Positions 1 through 8,348 of a stretch of DNA of 22,231 nt are shown piece after piece. The notes beneath the pieces are model-generated. The model ran no database searches, was not told the DNA's origin, and saw only the letters and a program-made list of their open reading frames with translations. The DNA lies in assembly GCA_945866155.1 (NCBI GenBank), contig CAMBGL010000007.1, positions 1-22,231 of the forward strand. Direction: 5' to 3'. Each line of letters starts with the position of its first letter. The stretch's first letter is position 1. Source of the DNA: Bifidobacterium breve. Lineage in GTDB: Bacteria > Actinomycetota > Actinomycetes > Nanopelagicales > Nanopelagicaceae. The translations under genes and the position numbers were made by a program.

Positions 1-87
1 CACGAAACCGGTCAAGATATTGCGGGAGTGATGCACTCTTTTGATGATCGAATTGAGTTAGCGAAAGCGATTGAAGAGAAGAAATGA
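1..87 (+). CDS. murE: UDP-N-acetylmuramyl-tripeptide synthetase MurE, C-terminal end (partial)
   Basis: This is the last 28 codons of a gene that begins before the window. The reading frame starts with His-Glu-Thr-Gly-Gln and contains SFDDR, which matches the conserved C-terminal end of MurE ligases (KGHE-T-Q, then F-DR). MurE adds the third amino acid, usually meso-diaminopimelate in actinobacteria, to UDP-MurNAc-dipeptide in the cytoplasm. Its TGA stop (85-87) overlaps the murF ATG (84-86) in an ATGA junction, so the two are probably translationally coupled. Only the tail is visible, so substrate specificity cannot be judged; the assignment rests on the tail motif and on being directly upstream of murF. 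Confidence 0.9.
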   Translation, partial: HETGQDIAGVMHSFDDRIELAKAIEEKK

Positions 88-1469
88 TTGCTCTGAGCGC
101 ATCTGAAATCGCAGATATTGTAAAAGGAAAATTGCACGGTGAAGCTAGTGCCATTGTCAATATGCCTGCAGTTTTTGATTCGCGTGAAGCTAAGAATGGT
201 TCTCTCTTTCTAGCCCTTGTTGGGGAACATCAAGATGGTCATGACTATGTCGAAGCGGCCATGAACAATGGCGCAGCCCTTACCTTTTCTACTCGAAGTG
301 TTAAGGGTAATCACGTAATAGTAAGTGATGTCATAGAAGCCGTATCGCTTCTCGCTCAATATGTACGATCTGAATTAAAGGAAATGAAAGTTATAGGCAT
401 TACAGGTTCACAGGGAAAGACAAGTACAAAGGATCTATTGCGTTCTATTTGTTCAACATCAGGTAAGACTGTGGCACCAATGGCTTCTTATAACAACGAA
501 TTGGGAGTGCCATTGACCCTCCTTCAGTGCGATGAAAAAACTCAGTATTGCATTATTGAAATGGGAGCGCGTCATAAAGGAGATATTGCAAAACTTTGTT
601 CGGTGGTCAAGCCCGACATTGGTGTAGTTCTGCGTGTGGGAAATGCTCACATAGGTGAATTTGGCTCACAAGAAGCAATTGCACAAACCAAATCTGAGCT
701 AATCCAATCTCTTTCATCTAGCGGGATTGCAATTCTGGGAAGTTACGACAAATTTACGATTGCTATGAAGAGCTTACATAAGGGCAAGATATTCACATTT
801 GGTGAGAATCAAAGTGATGATGTGAGAGCTGCAGATATTGAAATTCGAGAAGGGCGTGCACATTTTGACTTAGTGACTCCACAAGGAAGAGATGCTGTTG
901 GCTTGCGACTTATTGGAGCCCATCATGTATCTAATGCTTTAGCTGCAGCAGCGGTTGCAACCGCTCTTGGAATCGCGATTGAGGTAATTGCAGGTGCATT
1001 GTCGACTGCAGAGATTGCAAGTAAATGGCGAATGGAAATGCACGAACTCGATGGACTCATGCTTATTAATGATTCTTATAACGCTAATCCAGAATCTATG
1101 GCAGCAGCACTTCGCACTCTTCTCCTTTTTGCACAAGAACGTGGGGGAGAATCATGGGCATTTATGGGAAAAATGCATGAACTCGGCGAGTCATCAGCAA
1201 CTCATCATCTAGATATTGGCACCCTTGCACATGAGATCGGTATTGATCACTGTGTTGCCGTTGCAACGCCTGAGTATGCGCCAGCGAGTGGAGGAGATGC
1301 TTCGATGACCTTCCATAATTTGGCCACAATTGAAGAGGCAATCGAATTCTCATCACATATCAATAAGGGAGATGTTGTTCTCGTGAAGGCCTCGAGAGCA
1401 GAACATTTTGAATTGCTCGCAAGCGGTATCGAGAAAGCATGGAAAGATCGAATAGGTGAAAACGAATGA
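84..1469 (+). CDS. murF: UDP-N-acetylmuramoyl-tripeptide--D-alanyl-D-alanine ligase MurF
   Basis: MurF uses ATP to add D-Ala-D-Ala to UDP-MurNAc-tripeptide, giving the pentapeptide precursor in the cytoplasm. The 461-residue product has the normal length and the three-part Mur ligase layout: an N-terminal UDP-binding domain, a central ATPase domain with the P-loop GSQGKTST at residues 108-115 and the NNELG motif after it, and a C-terminal domain. The central domain ends in HHVSNALAAA, the Mur ligase HNxxN-type motif, and the MurF-typical NDSYNANPESM follows. The start is fixed by the ATGA overlap with murE. The gene also overlaps mraY by ATGA at its 3' end. Nothing is unusual; a closely related Mur ligase is excluded by the NDSYNANP motif and the gene order. 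Confidence 0.96.
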   Translation: MIALSASEIADIVKGKLHGEASAIVNMPAVFDSREAKNGSLFLALVGEHQDGHDYVEAAMNNGAALTFSTRSVKGNHVIVSDVIEAVSLLAQYVRSELKEMKVIGITGSQGKTSTKDLLRSICSTSGKTVAPMASYNNELGVPLTLLQCDEKTQYCIIEMGARHKGDIAKLCSVVKPDIGVVLRVGNAHIGEFGSQEAIAQTKSELIQSLSSSGIAILGSYDKFTIAMKSLHKGKIFTFGENQSDDVRAADIEIREGRAHFDLVTPQGRDAVGLRLIGAHHVSNALAAAAVATALGIAIEVIAGALSTAEIASKWRMEMHELDGLMLINDSYNANPESMAAALRTLLLFAQERGGESWAFMGKMHELGESSATHHLDIGTLAHEIGIDHCVAVATPEYAPASGGDASMTFHNLATIEEAIEFSSHINKGDVVLVKASRAEHFELLASGIEKAWKDRIGENE

Positions 1470-2524
1470 GACAGATTCTCATCAGCGGAGCGTTATCACT
1501 AGTTTTCGCACTACTTGGTACTCCAATGCTCATTCGTATCTTGGCAAAACGAGGTTATGGACAAATAATTCGAGATGATGGGCCTAGCAGTCATCACACC
1601 AAGCGTGGTACCCCAACTATGGGTGGAATTATTATCATTTTTGCAGCGCTCTTTGGTTATTTGGGCTCGCACCTTATTACGCAAAACAGCATTACAACAT
1701 CTGCTGTTTTAGTCTTTGGATTAGTTATCTCATTAGGTTTTGTCGGCTTCCTAGACGACTGGTTAAAAGTTTCGCGGCAAAAATCACTTGGTTTGACCGG
1801 TAAGCAAAAGTTATTTGGTCAGGGCCTTTTTGCAGCAATATTTGGCTACTTAGGAATTAGGTTTGCTGATGTTGATGGATTTACTCCAATTTCACTTTAC
1901 CTTTCTGGAGTTCGTGATACATCCATCAAACTTGGTGTAGTTGTAGTTATTTTGTGGGTAGTGCTTATGGTTCTAGCAACAAGTAACGGAGTAAATCTCA
2001 CTGATGGCCTAGATGGACTTGCTACCGGTGCTTCAGTAATGACATTTCTTGCATTCTTACTTATCGGTGTATGGGAGTTTGGTCAGAGTTGTGCAATCAC
2101 TGCTACGCCTGGTTGTTACGCAGTGCGAGATCCACTTGATATGGCAGTCTTCGCAGCAAGTTTTGCAGCTTCATGCACGGGTTTTCTTTGGTGGAATGCA
2201 TCTCCTGCTCGGATCTTTATGGGTGACACAGGTTCACTTGCACTCGGAGGAGCGTTGGCAGGACTTGCTACAACCCTTCGAGTGGAACTACTACTAATTC
2301 CTCTTGGCGGTCTCTTTGTAATCATTACTTTCTCTGTAATTATTCAAACTCTATATTTCAAAGTAAGCGGTGGTAAGAGAGTTTTCAAAATGGCACCATT
2401 ACAACATCACTTTGAATTACTTGGATGGGGCGAAGTTACAATCGTTCTTCGTTTCTGGATTATTGCTGGGCTTTGTGTTGCAGTCGGATTAGGGCTTTTT
2501 TATGCGCAATGGGTGGCGAAGTAA
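1466..2524 (+). CDS. mraY: Phospho-N-acetylmuramoyl-pentapeptide-transferase MraY
   Basis: MraY is the integral membrane enzyme that transfers phospho-MurNAc-pentapeptide from UDP to undecaprenyl phosphate, forming lipid I. The 352-residue protein is hydrophobic throughout with about ten membrane segments. It shows the family motifs in order: RDDGPSSHHTKRGTPTMGG near the N-terminus, the aspartate pair in FLDDWLKV, NGVNLTDGLDGLATG, MGDTGSLALGG, and MAPLQHHFELLGW in the last cytoplasmic loop. The latter is the actinobacterial version of the family's His-rich signature. The start overlaps the murF stop (ATGA), which implies coupled translation. A cytoplasmic or periplasmic loop holding two cysteines (about residues 195-215) is the only less-conserved insert seen. 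Confidence 0.97.
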   Translation: MRQILISGALSLVFALLGTPMLIRILAKRGYGQIIRDDGPSSHHTKRGTPTMGGIIIIFAALFGYLGSHLITQNSITTSAVLVFGLVISLGFVGFLDDWLKVSRQKSLGLTGKQKLFGQGLFAAIFGYLGIRFADVDGFTPISLYLSGVRDTSIKLGVVVVILWVVLMVLATSNGVNLTDGLDGLATGASVMTFLAFLLIGVWEFGQSCAITATPGCYAVRDPLDMAVFAASFAASCTGFLWWNASPARIFMGDTGSLALGGALAGLATTLRVELLLIPLGGLFVIITFSVIIQTLYFKVSGGKRVFKMAPLQHHFELLGWGEVTIVLRFWIIAGLCVAVGLGLFYAQWVAK

Positions 2525-2529
2525 GAGAG

Positions 2530-3924
2530 ATGGCCACACCTTATTCAAATCAAAAAGTACTGATACTCGGTGCGGGTGTTACAGGCAATGCTGTTGCGAA
2601 GGCACTATCCAAAAGAGGCGCACTTATCGGGATTGCGGATGAGAATAAGGATTCAATTTTTGATTATCCGAGAATCGAATTGGATTCAATTGACCTTACT
2701 CAATGGGATTCAATCGTAGTTTCACCAGGATGGAATGAGTCGCATCCAATAATTCAAGCAGCCTTAGCAGGTGGAAAGCCACTTTTGAATGAAATCGATA
2801 TCGCCTGGGAGCTTCATCTTGAAATGGCGCCATCTCAAAAATGGGTTGCAATAACTGGAACTAATGGAAAGACAACAACTGTTGAAATGGCAGCGAGCAT
2901 GTTGCGCTCTGGTGGTTTTCACGCGATTGCCTGTGGAAACGTTGGTGAGACCGTTATTTCGGTTGTGGATCAAAATGATCCCTTTGACTATCTCGTTGTT
3001 GAACTCTCATCTTTTCAATTGCATTGGTCAAAGAAAGCGCAGTTCGTCTCGTGCGCCATACTCAATATTGCTGATGACCATACAGATTGGCATGGCTCTT
3101 TTGAGAAGTACGTACAAGCAAAAATTTCATTGTTGGATCGATCATCAACTGCGATTCTCAATGGAGACGACGGAGTAGTTGTAGAAAAGAGTGCTCATTG
3201 GCAGGGACGAAAGATTTTTTATGGATTGGACACTCCAAATCCCGGAGAGCTAGGCGTAGTTGAAGATCTTTTAGTAGATCGTGCTTTTGTTCTTGATCCC
3301 CAAGAAGCAGCAATGATTTGCGAGCTTGTCGATGTCAAACCAACTGTTCCTCACAATGTTTCCAATGCACTCGCGGCCGCAGGCATCGCTCGATCACTTG
3401 GTGTAACACATGAAGCAATACAAAAGTCCATCCAGAGTTTTACACCCGGACGCCATCGCATCGAAGTGGTCTGCGAGAAAGATGGAGTTACCTGGATTGA
3501 TGATTCAAAAGCAACTAATCCTCATGCTGCTGCAGCTTCTCTGCTTTCGCAATTACACGTTGTTTGGATTGCGGGAGGATTAGCAAAGGGCGCAAAGATG
3601 GAAGAACTCATTGCCCGCACCAAAGTGCGCATTCGCGCCGCCATAGTCATTGGTAGTGATGGAGAAATAATTGCCCATGAACTTCGCAAGCAAGCACCAG
3701 AGGTACAAATCTTCAAAATCGAAACACCAGGTGATTATCTCAAAGGCGCAGAATCAAATTCTCTCATGGAAGCAGTCGTGAAAAAGGCACTCGAAGTTGC
3801 CATTGAAGGCGATACGGTGCTTTTAGCGCCTGCATGTGCATCTATGGATCAATTCATCTCTTATTCTGATCGTGGTGATCGTTTTGCAAAAGCAGTGAAG
3901 AAGGTCGTACTACATGAGAAATAA
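2530..3924 (+). CDS. murD: UDP-N-acetylmuramoylalanine--D-glutamate ligase MurD
   Basis: MurD adds D-glutamate to UDP-MurNAc-L-Ala using ATP. From the ATG at 2530 the product is 464 residues, normal for the family. It begins with a Rossmann-like UDP-binding domain (LILGAGVTGNAVA, residues 11-24), then the ATPase P-loop GTNGKTTT at 110-117, the PHNVSNALAAAGIA motif, and DDSKATNPHAA of the C-terminal glutamate-binding domain. The frame stays open back to 2425, but that extension lies inside mraY and reads as a shadow (Cys/Trp-rich, unlike any MurD), so 2530, five bases after the mraY stop, is preferred. An in-frame ATG at 2509 is a weaker alternative. The 3' end overlaps ftsW by 11 bases. Confidence 0.95.
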   Translation: MATPYSNQKVLILGAGVTGNAVAKALSKRGALIGIADENKDSIFDYPRIELDSIDLTQWDSIVVSPGWNESHPIIQAALAGGKPLLNEIDIAWELHLEMAPSQKWVAITGTNGKTTTVEMAASMLRSGGFHAIACGNVGETVISVVDQNDPFDYLVVELSSFQLHWSKKAQFVSCAILNIADDHTDWHGSFEKYVQAKISLLDRSSTAILNGDDGVVVEKSAHWQGRKIFYGLDTPNPGELGVVEDLLVDRAFVLDPQEAAMICELVDVKPTVPHNVSNALAAAGIARSLGVTHEAIQKSIQSFTPGRHRIEVVCEKDGVTWIDDSKATNPHAAAASLLSQLHVVWIAGGLAKGAKMEELIARTKVRIRAAIVIGSDGEIIAHELRKQAPEVQIFKIETPGDYLKGAESNSLMEAVVKKALEVAIEGDTVLLAPACASMDQFISYSDRGDRFAKAVKKVVLHEK

Positions 3925-5095
3925 TCAGATGAAGAAATCGGCTCTTACCGATTTTCTTAGTAAACCGGTAAATTTCTATTACATGCTCCTAGGTAGCACA
4001 CTTATTCTCACATTCATGGGCCTCATTATGGTTTTTTCAGCCTCATCGATTCATTCCTTGGAAACGAAGGGGAATTCCTATGGAATTGTTCTACGTCAAG
4101 CACTCGCAATTTGCGCGGCACTTCCTCTGGGATTTTTTGCTTCTCGACTCTCGTTGAAGAGATGGCAGGCACTTGCTAAAAGAGCCCTGATAATTTCGAT
4201 CCTAATTCTTGCAATCGTCCAATTGATTGGGCGTAACGTGAATGGAAATAAAAATTGGATAAGTCTAGGAATCGTTGATGTTCAGCCTAGTGAGTTTGCA
4301 AAATTCCTTATGATTTTGTGGGCTGGATACATGCTTGCTAGCAGAGAACGTGCAGGTATTGTTCAAACAAATGTTTTGATGTTGATTGCACCTGGCTTTG
4401 CATTAGCGATGGGCCTTATCTATCTCGGAAATGATTTAGGAACAGTCTCGGTCTTCGCTCTAATTTTGGCTGGACTCTTATGGGTATCTGGCGTACCGAT
4501 GCGTCTTTTCACTCTTGTAACAGCAGTGGGATTTACAGGTATTGCGGCACTTATTGTGACATCGCCAAATAGAGCGCAGCGACTACTTGTTGTATTGAAC
4601 CCTTTTGCAGAAGGTGATTATAAGAATGCGGGTTGGCAACCAGCGCACAGTCTTCTAGGACTAGCTAGTGGTGGACTATTTGGAGTTGGCCTTGGTGCAA
4701 GCAGACAAAAGTGGGGAAACCTTGCCGAAGCACATACAGATTTTATTTTCTCTGTTATTGGTGAAGAATTAGGACTATTTGGAACTCTTGCAGTTCTTAT
4801 ACTTTTTGCAGCGCTAATTTTTTCAATCTTCAAAATTTCAATGCGAACTCACGATCCGCTAGTGCGCTATGCCTGTGCCGGAATTGGGTGCTGGATAACC
4901 ATTCAAGTAGTACTCAATTTAGGATCTGCTCTGAGTGTCTTACCAGTTGTTGGCGTGACGCTACCTTTCCTCTCTTACGGTGGATCTGCGCTATTAGCAA
5001 CGTATTGCGCAATTGGCTTTGTACTGGGTGCGGCGCGTAGAGATCCACGTATCTATGATGAAGTAAAGAAATCGAAGTTCCCATGGCTCGCATAA
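3914..5095 (+). CDS. ftsW: FtsW, SEDS-family peptidoglycan glycosyltransferase / lipid II polymerase of the divisome
   Basis: FtsW is a polytopic membrane protein of the SEDS family that polymerises lipid II into septal glycan together with the transpeptidase FtsI. The 393-residue product has about ten predicted membrane segments beginning near residue 18 (YYMLLGSTLILTFMGLIMVF). It shows SEDS signatures: WISLGIVDVQPSEFAK, GNDLGTVSVF, EAHTDFIFSVIGEELGL and LPVVGVTLPFLSYGGSALLA. The position between murD and murG is the classical dcw place for ftsW rather than rodA. ATG 3914 is chosen because GAAGAAGG at 3896-3903 makes a good ribosome binding site about ten bases upstream; ATG 3929 (residue 6) is possible. 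It overlaps murD by 11 and murG by 13 bases. Confidence 0.94.
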   Translation: MRNNQMKKSALTDFLSKPVNFYYMLLGSTLILTFMGLIMVFSASSIHSLETKGNSYGIVLRQALAICAALPLGFFASRLSLKRWQALAKRALIISILILAIVQLIGRNVNGNKNWISLGIVDVQPSEFAKFLMILWAGYMLASRERAGIVQTNVLMLIAPGFALAMGLIYLGNDLGTVSVFALILAGLLWVSGVPMRLFTLVTAVGFTGIAALIVTSPNRAQRLLVVLNPFAEGDYKNAGWQPAHSLLGLASGGLFGVGLGASRQKWGNLAEAHTDFIFSVIGEELGLFGTLAVLILFAALIFSIFKISMRTHDPLVRYACAGIGCWITIQVVLNLGSALSVLPVVGVTLPFLSYGGSALLATYCAIGFVLGAARRDPRIYDEVKKSKFPWLA

Positions 5096-6165
5096 TTATT
5101 GCTGGGGGAGGCACAGCCGGTCATATAGAACCTGGTCTTGCCGTTGCTCGACTCTGGCGAGATAAGAATCCAGGCGATCACATTGCATTCTTAGGTACCA
5201 AAAGCGGATTAGAGAACACTTTAGTTCCAGCAGCAGGCTTCGAACTTCTTTTGATTCCAAAAGTTATTGCACCTCGCAAGATATCTCCCGGCGCGCTTCG
5301 CGCCCCATTTACATTTATCGGCGCACTTCTAGAGAGCCATAAATACATTAAGGGTGCCCAAGTAGTAATTGGTTTTGGAGGCTACGTAAGCGCGCCGGCA
5401 TATTGCGCTGCAAAATTATCGCGAATTCCAATTGTTATACATGAATCAAATGCCAAACCTGGAGTGGCCAATAGATTAGGTGCATTTCTTGGCGCCTCAG
5501 TTGCAATTTCTAGAAGCGTAGAGAGTGGAAGATTCTCTGATGCACTAATTACAGGCTTGCCACTTCGCAGTGAAATCATTGCAGCATTCAAAGGTGCGCA
5601 AAATGACTGGATAAAGGCACGTCAGCAAGCAAAAATTGAATTAGGTTGCGATCCAATCAAAAAACTTATTTTCATAATGGGTGGCTCCCAAGGGTCAATT
5701 GCGCTCAATAAGGTTGTCGAAAATTCAATTGAATACCTACTCCACGAGGGTTACAGCGTTATTCACTCTGTTGGCCACGGAAATTCTCTTCCAGATAAAC
5801 GTGACGGATACTTTCCCACCCCATATGTGAATTCGATGAGTAAGGCCTATTTAGCAGCAGATTTGATTATTGCTCGAAGCGGCGCAGTTACATGTAGCGA
5901 ATTTCGTACATTAGGTCGTTACGCTCTTTTCGTGCCTCTGCCTATTGGAAATGGCGAACAAAGTCTCAATGCTTTGGATTTAGTGGAAATAGGAAGAGCG
6001 CAGATAGTTCAACAAAGTCAGTTCGATGCTCACTATCTGAAATCAAATATCAAGAAACTCCTTGAGCAATCTGAAAAAATAGATGTAAAAGGAGACCCAA
6101 CGGAGTTACTAGCAGCAGAAAAAATTGTAAATTTGATTGAGTATGTAAGTTCAGGATCAAGATGA
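5083..6165 (+). CDS. murG: UDP-N-acetylglucosamine--N-acetylmuramyl-(pentapeptide) pyrophosphoryl-undecaprenol GlcNAc transferase MurG
   Basis: MurG is the peripheral membrane glycosyltransferase that adds GlcNAc to lipid I to make lipid II. The 360-residue protein is a GT-B fold enzyme. The first G-loop is GGGTAGH at residues 8-14, followed by IEPGLAVA. The second half carries IMGGSQGSIALN, ARSGAVTCSEF (donor-site Ser-Gly-Ala), and NGEQSLNALDL, corresponding to the family's conserved NEQ-type region. The start lies inside the end of ftsW (13-base overlap), and the stop overlaps the murC start (ATGA), so the gene is embedded in a coupled operon. Normal length, no missing motifs. Confidence 0.96.
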   Translation: MARIIIAGGGTAGHIEPGLAVARLWRDKNPGDHIAFLGTKSGLENTLVPAAGFELLLIPKVIAPRKISPGALRAPFTFIGALLESHKYIKGAQVVIGFGGYVSAPAYCAAKLSRIPIVIHESNAKPGVANRLGAFLGASVAISRSVESGRFSDALITGLPLRSEIIAAFKGAQNDWIKARQQAKIELGCDPIKKLIFIMGGSQGSIALNKVVENSIEYLLHEGYSVIHSVGHGNSLPDKRDGYFPTPYVNSMSKAYLAADLIIARSGAVTCSEFRTLGRYALFVPLPIGNGEQSLNALDLVEIGRAQIVQQSQFDAHYLKSNIKKLLEQSEKIDVKGDPTELLAAEKIVNLIEYVSSGSR

Positions 6166-7556
6166 TGCACAGAACACTCAAAGACCTCATTGGTCATCGG
6201 ATTCATTTCATAGGTATTGGTGGGGCTGGAATGAGTGGCCTAGCGCGAATTGCGCTTTCATACGGCATTGAAGTTACTGGCTCAGATGCTAAAGATTCCT
6301 CTGTGGTTGCTGCGCTTCGAATTTTAGGAGCTCATATTGAGGTGACCCATGAAGGCGACCATGTTGATGGTTCGAATTTTGTTGTTTTTTCAACTGCGAT
6401 TTCGCAACAAAATCCTGAATTAGTTCGCGCGCGTGAACTTGCCTTACCTATTCTCACTCGCGCACAATTACTTGCGATTCTTATGTCAGTTTCTAAGAGC
6501 ATTGCAGTTGCCGGAACGCATGGGAAAACAACGACTTCTTCCATGCTTGCCGTCGCGCTTCAATCCTGTGGCTTAGATCCATCTTTTGCTATTGGGGGAA
6601 CAATCACTGCATCAGGTTCTAATGCGCATAAGGGAACAGGTGAGTTATTTGTAGCTGAGGCAGATGAGTCAGATGGATCCTTTATTGAATATCATCCCTT
6701 CGCTGCAATTGTTACAAATGTTGAACATGATCATGTGGATTTCTTTGCTACCCCCGAAATGGTGACTGAGGCATTTGGGGACTTTGCGACGACCATCAAT
6801 CCTGAAGGCTTCCTTATTTATTGCAATGATGACCCTGGTTCGCAAGCATTGGGTAAAGCCCAGAAAGTTGTTTCTACTATTTCTTACGGAACGAATCCGG
6901 ATTCAGATTTGGTTATAGATAAAATCGAATTATTAGCGATGAGTTCTAAAGCACGCGTTGTATGGCGGGGTAAGAGTTTAGGAATCATTGAATTACATGT
7001 TCCCGGTCATCATAATTTGCTCAATGGGTGTGCGGTATTGGCGATGGGTATGGCACTTGGTTTGGAACATTCGGCAATTATTGCTGGATTGGCAACCTTC
7101 CAAGGCACAGGTCGACGTTTCGAATTGATTGGAACCGTACATGGCATTCGAGTTGTCGATGATTACGGCCATCACCCAACTGAGATTGATGTAACTCTGC
7201 AAGCAGCACGTCGCTATGCAGGAGATGGTCGAGTAATAGTAATTTTCCAACCACATCGCTATTCACGCACACAGGCTTTCGTCAACGAATTTGCACGAGT
7301 ACTAAACCAAGCTGATCGAGCAGTCTTACTTGAAGTTTATGCTGCTAGCGAGAAAGCAATACCTGGTGTGAGCTCACAGCTAATCGTAGATCAGATGACA
7401 CACGGTGAATTTATTCCGAATTTTATTGATGCAACACAAACTCTTATCGAGTCGGCTCAACCTGGCGATGTAATCCTGACCTTAGGTGCGGGAGATGTGA
7501 GTTCTCTTGCTCCAATAATTGTTGCTGGTTTAGATAAACGTTTTGATGCGGAGTAG
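6162..7556 (+). CDS. murC: UDP-N-acetylmuramate--L-alanine ligase MurC
   Basis: MurC adds L-alanine to UDP-MurNAc, the first amino acid of the stem peptide. The 464-residue product has the N-terminal nucleotide-binding motif HFIGIGGAGMSGLA (residues 15-28), the P-loop GTHGKTTT at 118-125, EADESDGSF, the VEHDHVDFF stretch, GHHNLLNGCAVLA (HNxxN type), and DDYGHHPTEI with FQPHRYSR in the C-terminal domain; these are MurC rather than MurD/E/F motifs. The start is a double ATG (6162 and 6165), with AGGA at 6153-6156 as a ribosome binding site and an ATGA overlap with murG. The stop codon TAG is immediately followed by the ftsQ GTG with no spacer. Confidence 0.96.
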   Translation: MMHRTLKDLIGHRIHFIGIGGAGMSGLARIALSYGIEVTGSDAKDSSVVAALRILGAHIEVTHEGDHVDGSNFVVFSTAISQQNPELVRARELALPILTRAQLLAILMSVSKSIAVAGTHGKTTTSSMLAVALQSCGLDPSFAIGGTITASGSNAHKGTGELFVAEADESDGSFIEYHPFAAIVTNVEHDHVDFFATPEMVTEAFGDFATTINPEGFLIYCNDDPGSQALGKAQKVVSTISYGTNPDSDLVIDKIELLAMSSKARVVWRGKSLGIIELHVPGHHNLLNGCAVLAMGMALGLEHSAIIAGLATFQGTGRRFELIGTVHGIRVVDDYGHHPTEIDVTLQAARRYAGDGRVIVIFQPHRYSRTQAFVNEFARVLNQADRAVLLEVYAASEKAIPGVSSQLIVDQMTHGEFIPNFIDATQTLIESAQPGDVILTLGAGDVSSLAPIIVAGLDKRFDAE

Positions 7557-8213
7557 GTGATTTCAATCAATCGTAGGATATTTTCTTTATTAGGAATTAC
7601 TATTTTCGCTCTTATCGTTTATCTCATTGCATGGTCGTCACTTTTTACAGTATCTAAAGTTGTAGTTACAGGAACGAAGCAAAACTCAATCCAACAATTG
7701 AGTGGAGTAGTCATTGGTGAGAAGTTGGCACGAGTTGAACCAAGGGCTGTGGGTAGAAAACTACAAGAGGAGCTTTGGATAGAGAGCGTTAAACTCTCTC
7801 GTAATTGGATCAATGGGACCGTGACCATAGAGGTGGCTCCTCGAATCCCTATTGGAATTTTTGCTGGCCAATTCACCGACAAAGCGGGAACATTGTTCGA
7901 TATTCCTGGTGGTTTCTCTCAATCTCTACCTATAGTTGAGGCGAACTCAACAGCATTTGGACTATCGGCTGTAGAACTTTTTACAGAATTTCCGCAGACT
8001 TTTCGCTCTAAAGTCATAACAATCAAGGCAAAAAATCAAGATTCATTTGAAGTCAATCTGAAAGAAGGTTCTAGAATGATCACTCTTGTTTGGGGGAGTA
8101 ATTCAGATTTGAATCTAAAGATCAAGGTCTATGAAGCTCTCGTTGCTTTGAAAGAGAATTCAAAGATTTCACTCATCGATGTTTCTGCTCCACATGCACC
8201 AATAGTTAAATAA
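7557..8213 (+). CDS. ftsQ: Cell division protein FtsQ (POTRA-domain divisome protein)
   Basis: FtsQ is a bitopic inner-membrane divisome protein that links early and late division proteins through FtsB/FtsL. The 218-residue product starts at GTG 7557, directly after the murC stop. It has a short cytoplasmic tail (ISINRR), one membrane segment at about residues 8-28, then the POTRA domain (FTVSKVVVTGT onward to about residue 98, with the VEVAPRIPIG-like end VTIEVAPRIPIGIF), followed by the FtsQ beta domain. It is shorter than FtsQ proteins of high-GC actinobacteria, mostly because the N-terminal cytoplasmic extension is missing. The identity rests on membrane topology, the POTRA pattern and its place before ftsZ. 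Confidence 0.9.
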   Translation: MISINRRIFSLLGITIFALIVYLIAWSSLFTVSKVVVTGTKQNSIQQLSGVVIGEKLARVEPRAVGRKLQEELWIESVKLSRNWINGTVTIEVAPRIPIGIFAGQFTDKAGTLFDIPGGFSQSLPIVEANSTAFGLSAVELFTEFPQTFRSKVITIKAKNQDSFEVNLKEGSRMITLVWGSNSDLNLKIKVYEALVALKENSKISLIDVSAPHAPIVK

Positions 8214-8251
8214 CAACCAAAAATATTTATAAAAATTCTTCGCGTCGGTGT

Positions 8252-8280
8252 TTGCTTACATGCTCAACTCGCTTTACGTT
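8252..8280 (+). promoter_or_regulatory. Probable sigma-70-type promoter of ftsZ
   Basis: TTGCTT at 8252-8257 and TACGTT at 8275-8280 are separated by 17 bases, which fits a housekeeping promoter of an actinobacterium (TTGnnn and TAnnnT). An A/T-rich run at 8217-8238 sits just upstream and could act as an UP element. Transcription would start near 8287, giving a leader of roughly 60 bases that contains a strong hairpin. This is the only long gap inside the division cluster, so a dedicated ftsZ promoter is expected. A second weak candidate (TATAAG at 8296-8301) was considered. Confidence 0.5.
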
Positions 8281-8300
8281 CATGCCACGCATAAATATAA

Positions 8301-8333
8301 GAACTATATCTCTCAAGTTGAGGTTTATAGTTC
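8301..8333 (+). promoter_or_regulatory. Nested inverted repeat in the ftsZ leader, ending 3 bases before the Shine-Dalgarno
   Basis: GAACTATA (8301-8308) is exactly complementary to TATAGTTC (8326-8333). Inside it CTCA (8312-8315) pairs with TGAG (8319-8322) around a three-base loop, and a G-U pair can extend that stem. The whole 33-base element is therefore either an RNA hairpin with a small internal loop or a dyad-symmetric DNA operator downstream of the promoter. It ends just before AGGAGG at 8337-8342, so folding could affect ribosome access or mRNA stability. Function is inferred from structure and place only. Confidence 0.6.
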
Positions 8334-8336
8334 CCT

Positions 8337-8342
8337 AGGAGG
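8337..8342 (+). promoter_or_regulatory. Ribosome binding site of ftsZ
   Basis: A perfect AGGAGG lies six bases before GTG 8349. It decides this GTG as the ftsZ start and is, with the site of ileS, the strongest Shine-Dalgarno sequence in the window. Confidence 0.9.
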
Positions 8343-8348
8343 ATAACC

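Noticed and set aside
2425..2529. N-terminal extension of murD inside mraY
   Set aside because: Out-of-frame reading of the last mraY membrane segment; MurD homology begins just after ATG 2530.
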